Assembly: GCA_052387235.1 (NCBI GenBank)
Contig: JBQTJJ010000146.1
Span: 1 to 15,420 of the forward strand
Length of the DNA: 15,420 nucleotides
Reading direction: 5' to 3'
Source: JBQTJJ01 sp052387235
GTDB taxonomy: Bacteria > Actinomycetota > Acidimicrobiia > Acidimicrobiales > GCA-2861595
This document shows positions 13,273-15,420 of the stretch, piece after piece. Numbering within the stretch: position 1 is the first letter of the stretch; each line of letters begins with the position of its first letter. The translations under genes were made by a program, and so were the position numbers. The notes below the pieces were generated by a model that saw only the letters and a list, made by a program, of their open reading frames with translations, made no database searches and was not told where the DNA came from.

Positions 13273-14214
13273 TCAGCCGTGCAGGAGCTCCCGGGCGCCG
13301 ATCTCCATGGACGGGTGGCGCAGCTTGCACAGGGCCCGGGACTCGATCTGGCGGATGCGCTCGCGGGTGAGGTGCATGCGCTCCCCCACCTCCTCCAGGG
13401 TGCGGGGCACGCCCTGGTCCAGGCCGTAGCGCAACCGCAGGATCTCGCGCTCGCGCTCGTCCAGGACGGCGAGGAGGCGGGCCAGCTCGCCGGGCACGGC
13501 ATTGGCGATGGCCTCGTCCAGGGGCGACATGGCCGTGACGTCCTCCATCATGTCGCCGAGCTCGCCCTCGCCGTCCTCCGACAGCGGCGTGGAGATCGAC
13601 ACCGGATCGCAGGCGAGGGCGAGGATCTCCTCCACCCGGGCCGCCGTCATCTCCAGGTCGGCGCCCAGCTCGGTGGACGTGGGCCGGCGCCCGAGCTGCA
13701 CCTCGAGTCGGGCCTGGGCCCGCTGCACCCGGGTGACCAGGTCGCCGGCGTGGACGGGCAGGCGGATGGTGCGGCCGGTGTTGGCGATGCCGCGCGTGAT
13801 GGCCTGGCGGATCCACCACGTGGCGTAGGTGGAGAACTTGAAGCCCTTCTTGTAGTCGAACTTCTCCACGGCGTGGAGCAGTCCCAGGTTGCCCTCCTGC
13901 ACCAGGTCGAGCAGGGGCAGCCCGGACGCCTGGTAGCGCTTGGCGATCGACACCACCAGCCGAAGGTTGGCCTGGCAGAACTCGGTCGTGGCCCGCTCGC
14001 CCGCGGCCACCACCTGGCGCAGGGCCCGGCGCCGGGCCGGCGCCAGCCCCCCGGCCTCCAGCAGCCGGATCGCCTCCTGGCCCTCCTCCACGGCCCGGCC
14101 CAGCCGCTCCTCGTCCGCCTTGGTGAGCAGCGGGTAGCGGCCGATCTCGTTCAGGTACAGGCGGACGAGGTCCTCCTGGGGTTCGGCGGTGGTCCTGGCG
14201 GTTCTGGCTCCCAT
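13273..14214 (-). CDS. Sigma-70 family RNA polymerase sigma factor (SigA/SigB/HrdB-like, group 1/2)
   Basis: A 313-aa protein with all conserved regions of a primary-like sigma factor. Region 1.2 is EDLVRLYLNEIGRYPLLTKA. Region 2 holds ANLRLVVSIAKRY, LLDLVQEGNLGLLHAVEKFD (101-120), FSTYATWWIRQAI (127-139) and RTIRLPVH (148-155). Region 3 follows, and region 4 contains LDEREREILRLRYGLDQG and the helix-turn-helix TLEEVGERMHLTRERIRQIE. It lacks the long region 1.1 of housekeeping SigA, so a group 2 alternative factor is more likely than the main one. ATG 14214 is chosen because codon bias collapses just upstream and region 1.2 begins at residue 14. No clear Shine-Dalgarno was seen. The reading frame stays open upstream through the CAP gene (see that entry). 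Confidence 0.93.
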   Translation of the reverse strand: MGARTARTTAEPQEDLVRLYLNEIGRYPLLTKADEERLGRAVEEGQEAIRLLEAGGLAPARRRALRQVVAAGERATTEFCQANLRLVVSIAKRYQASGLPLLDLVQEGNLGLLHAVEKFDYKKGFKFSTYATWWIRQAITRGIANTGRTIRLPVHAGDLVTRVQRAQARLEVQLGRRPTSTELGADLEMTAARVEEILALACDPVSISTPLSEDGEGELGDMMEDVTAMSPLDEAIANAVPGELARLLAVLDEREREILRLRYGLDQGVPRTLEEVGERMHLTRERIRQIESRALCKLRHPSMEIGARELLHG

Positions 14215-14514
14215 GGCACTCTCAACGGCGGTTCGGCGTCCGACATGAAGGTCGGGACAAGGACAACGCCTGAATGCCCGTTCTCGTTCCCTGACGACGA
14301 CCGGATTTGCGGCCGGATCCCGGATCGGGGCGGAGGTGCGCCCCGTTTGTCCTCCCGCGCGCCTGGGTACTCCGATGGCGGGACGGGAGCCGTCGAGCCT
14401 GGGCGGAACTTCCATTCGACTCCTTCCGGGGCCGCCGCCACCAACCGGCGGGCGGTCCCGCCGGCGGTGCGCGCCAAGCCCTCGGGCCCGGCGCCGGGCC
14501 GGTTCGATCTCGGG
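14215..14514. other. Probably non-coding leader between the CAP gene and the sigma gene
   Basis: The minus frame of sigma is open through this stretch, but it does not look translated. In the 26 codons just upstream of ATG 14214 only 12 end in G or C, against nearly all in the adjacent genes. The sequence between about 14220 and 14400 is also visibly less GC-rich. A candidate extracytoplasmic-type promoter lies here. Nothing else was recognised. Confidence 0.5.
14265..14290 (-). promoter_or_regulatory. Candidate ECF-type (SigR/SigH-like) promoter of the sigma gene
   Basis: On the minus strand GGAAC (14286-14290) is followed after 18 bp by GTT (14265-14267). This is the spacing of actinobacterial SigR/SigH-class stress promoters. 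The leader would be about 40 nt. No TA dinucleotide occurs in 14215-14300, so a TANNNT -10 is excluded there. The motif is short and could arise by chance. Confidence 0.3.
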
Positions 14515-15420
14515 CGTCGGCGCCACCCCTTCCCCCCGGCGCCGGCGCCCGAGTCCCACGCCGGCAGTACTGCGCCGCGACGGCGCGGCGCGCCCGGGTC
14601 CGCGGGCGGGCGCGTGCAGCCGGACGGCCACCCTGGTCGTGCCCGCCACCACCGACCACAGGAGGGCGGCGGCGAGGAGGCCGGCGTCCACCAGGGCACC
14701 CCGGACCGCCAGGGTGGCCGAGGCCGGCAGCGCCAGCGGGTCGAGGGCGACGACGGGGTCAGCGGCGACGGGGTCAGCGACGGCGGGCGGGGGCGGGGGG
14801 GCGGCGGGCGGCGGCGGTGCGGGCGCCGGCGGCGGCGCAGTGGTCGGCGTGGTGGTGGTGGTGGTGGCGGCCGCAGCCACCGCCAGGCGGGGCCGGGCCG
14901 GGGCGGCGGCCACCGGCTCGGGCGGGGCCGGGGCGGGGGGATCGGGTGCCGGCGCCGGCGCTGCCGGCGCGGTGGCGCGGTCCCGCTGCCGGAACACCTC
15001 GGTGACCCAGAGCCGCCCGCCGCTCGGCACCACGCCGACGCCGATGCCGTCGAAGCGACCGTCGACGATCTCGGCGCGGTGCTGGCTCGAGCCCATCAGG
15101 GCGGCGTGGACCTCGTCGACCGTGGACCCGAGGCCCACGTTCTCCCCCACCACGATCCAGGCCTGGACCTGCTGCCCCAGCGCGGGGTTGTGGTACAGCC
15201 GGCCCGCCGCCGCCATGGCGGCGGAGTGGCGCCGGGCCACGTCCACCAGGTCGGCGTCGGTGGTGAGGGGGGCGAGGCCCAGGGCCCGGCGCTCTGCCGC
15301 GACCAGCGCCGTCAGGTCCGCCTCGGGCGAGGCCTCCGTGGTGGCCGCGGTGACGCCCCCCCACGCCCCCCCCCGCCCCACCACCAAGGGCGCCCGGGCC
15401 CCGCCCACGAGGAGGCCGCA
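14515..15420 (-). CDS. CAP/SCP-domain protein with Pro-rich linker and membrane segment, N-terminus outside the window, 3' end undefined
   Basis: The minus strand from the window edge encodes a CAP domain (CAP/PR-1 superfamily). It contains LVAAERRALGLAPLTTDADL, then VARRHSAAMAAAGRLYHN, VVGENVG, SSQHRAEI, DGIGVGVV and LWVTEVFRQ. These carry the His/Glu positions and the GEN and H-R motifs of the family. A Pro/Ala/Thr-rich linker follows (about 14770-14985), then a hydrophobic segment GLLAAALLWSVVAG (about 14635-14697) and an Arg-rich stretch. This suggests an exported domain anchored near its C-terminus. No stop codon occurs until the sigma stop at 13273; I place the end at 14515, where third-position GC falls. 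The first in-window GTG (15408) is probably not the start, because the frame stays open to 15420. C-runs of 7 and 9 (15356-15374) make the 5' frame uncertain. Confidence 0.6.

Noticed and set aside
14307..15005. Plus-strand ORF opposite the CAP gene
   Set aside because: Arg/Gly/Pro-rich with no motif; the CAP motifs and codon bias are on the minus strand.

Overview
The window is very GC-rich (roughly 75% by eye). Nearly all codons end in G or C, GTG starts are frequent, and many genes overlap by GTGA. It encodes an actinobacterial-type HU with a Lys/Ala tail, a CofC/FbiD-type F420 enzyme, a bifunctional PBP with a Thr-rich tail, and a SigB/HrdB-like sigma factor. This fits a high-GC actinobacterium. 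Acidimicrobiia is my best guess, but it is inferred from gene style, not from a marker gene. No tRNA, rRNA, CRISPR, transposase or integrase was seen, so this looks like chromosomal core and accessory sequence.

Layout: (1) 1-2866: the 5' part of an RpiB/LacAB-type isomerase (minus) diverges from a GH38 alpha-mannosidase (plus) across 23 bp; both look leaderless. (2) 2857-3962: gpsA (minus) converges on the mannosidase through a perfect 21-bp-arm palindrome that contains both stop codons. (3) 3963-6425: a tightly overlapping four-gene operon encodes a calcineurin-like phosphoesterase, an ABM-like small protein, CofC and a PIG-L/LmbE deacetylase. (4) 6460-7256: a nucleoid-protein pair on the minus strand, HU with a (P)AKKA tail followed by a protein made only of such tail repeats. 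(5) 7490-9748: a class A penicillin-binding protein with an 80-residue Thr-rich C-terminus. (6) 9844-10908: one ORF joining a SAM methyltransferase domain to a Mug-family DNA glycosylase domain. (7) 10914-13245: a small DUF6941-like protein (minus) diverges from two overlapping CooC/MinD-type P-loop ATPases, of which only the second has a Cys cluster. (8) 13273-15420: a sigma-70 factor, and upstream of it a partial CAP-domain protein with a Pro-rich linker and a membrane segment. No stop codon separates these two in frame.

Recurring regulatory theme: several starts have a TANNNT -10 element only 6-8 nt upstream, which indicates leaderless transcripts. Two divergent gene pairs share a symmetric 10-bp ANNNTANNNT core that can act as a -10 on both strands. 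The most unusual items are the paired ATPases, the methyltransferase-glycosylase fusion, the two symmetric bidirectional promoters, the stop-codon palindrome, the HU/tail-only pair and the open CAP-sigma frame.
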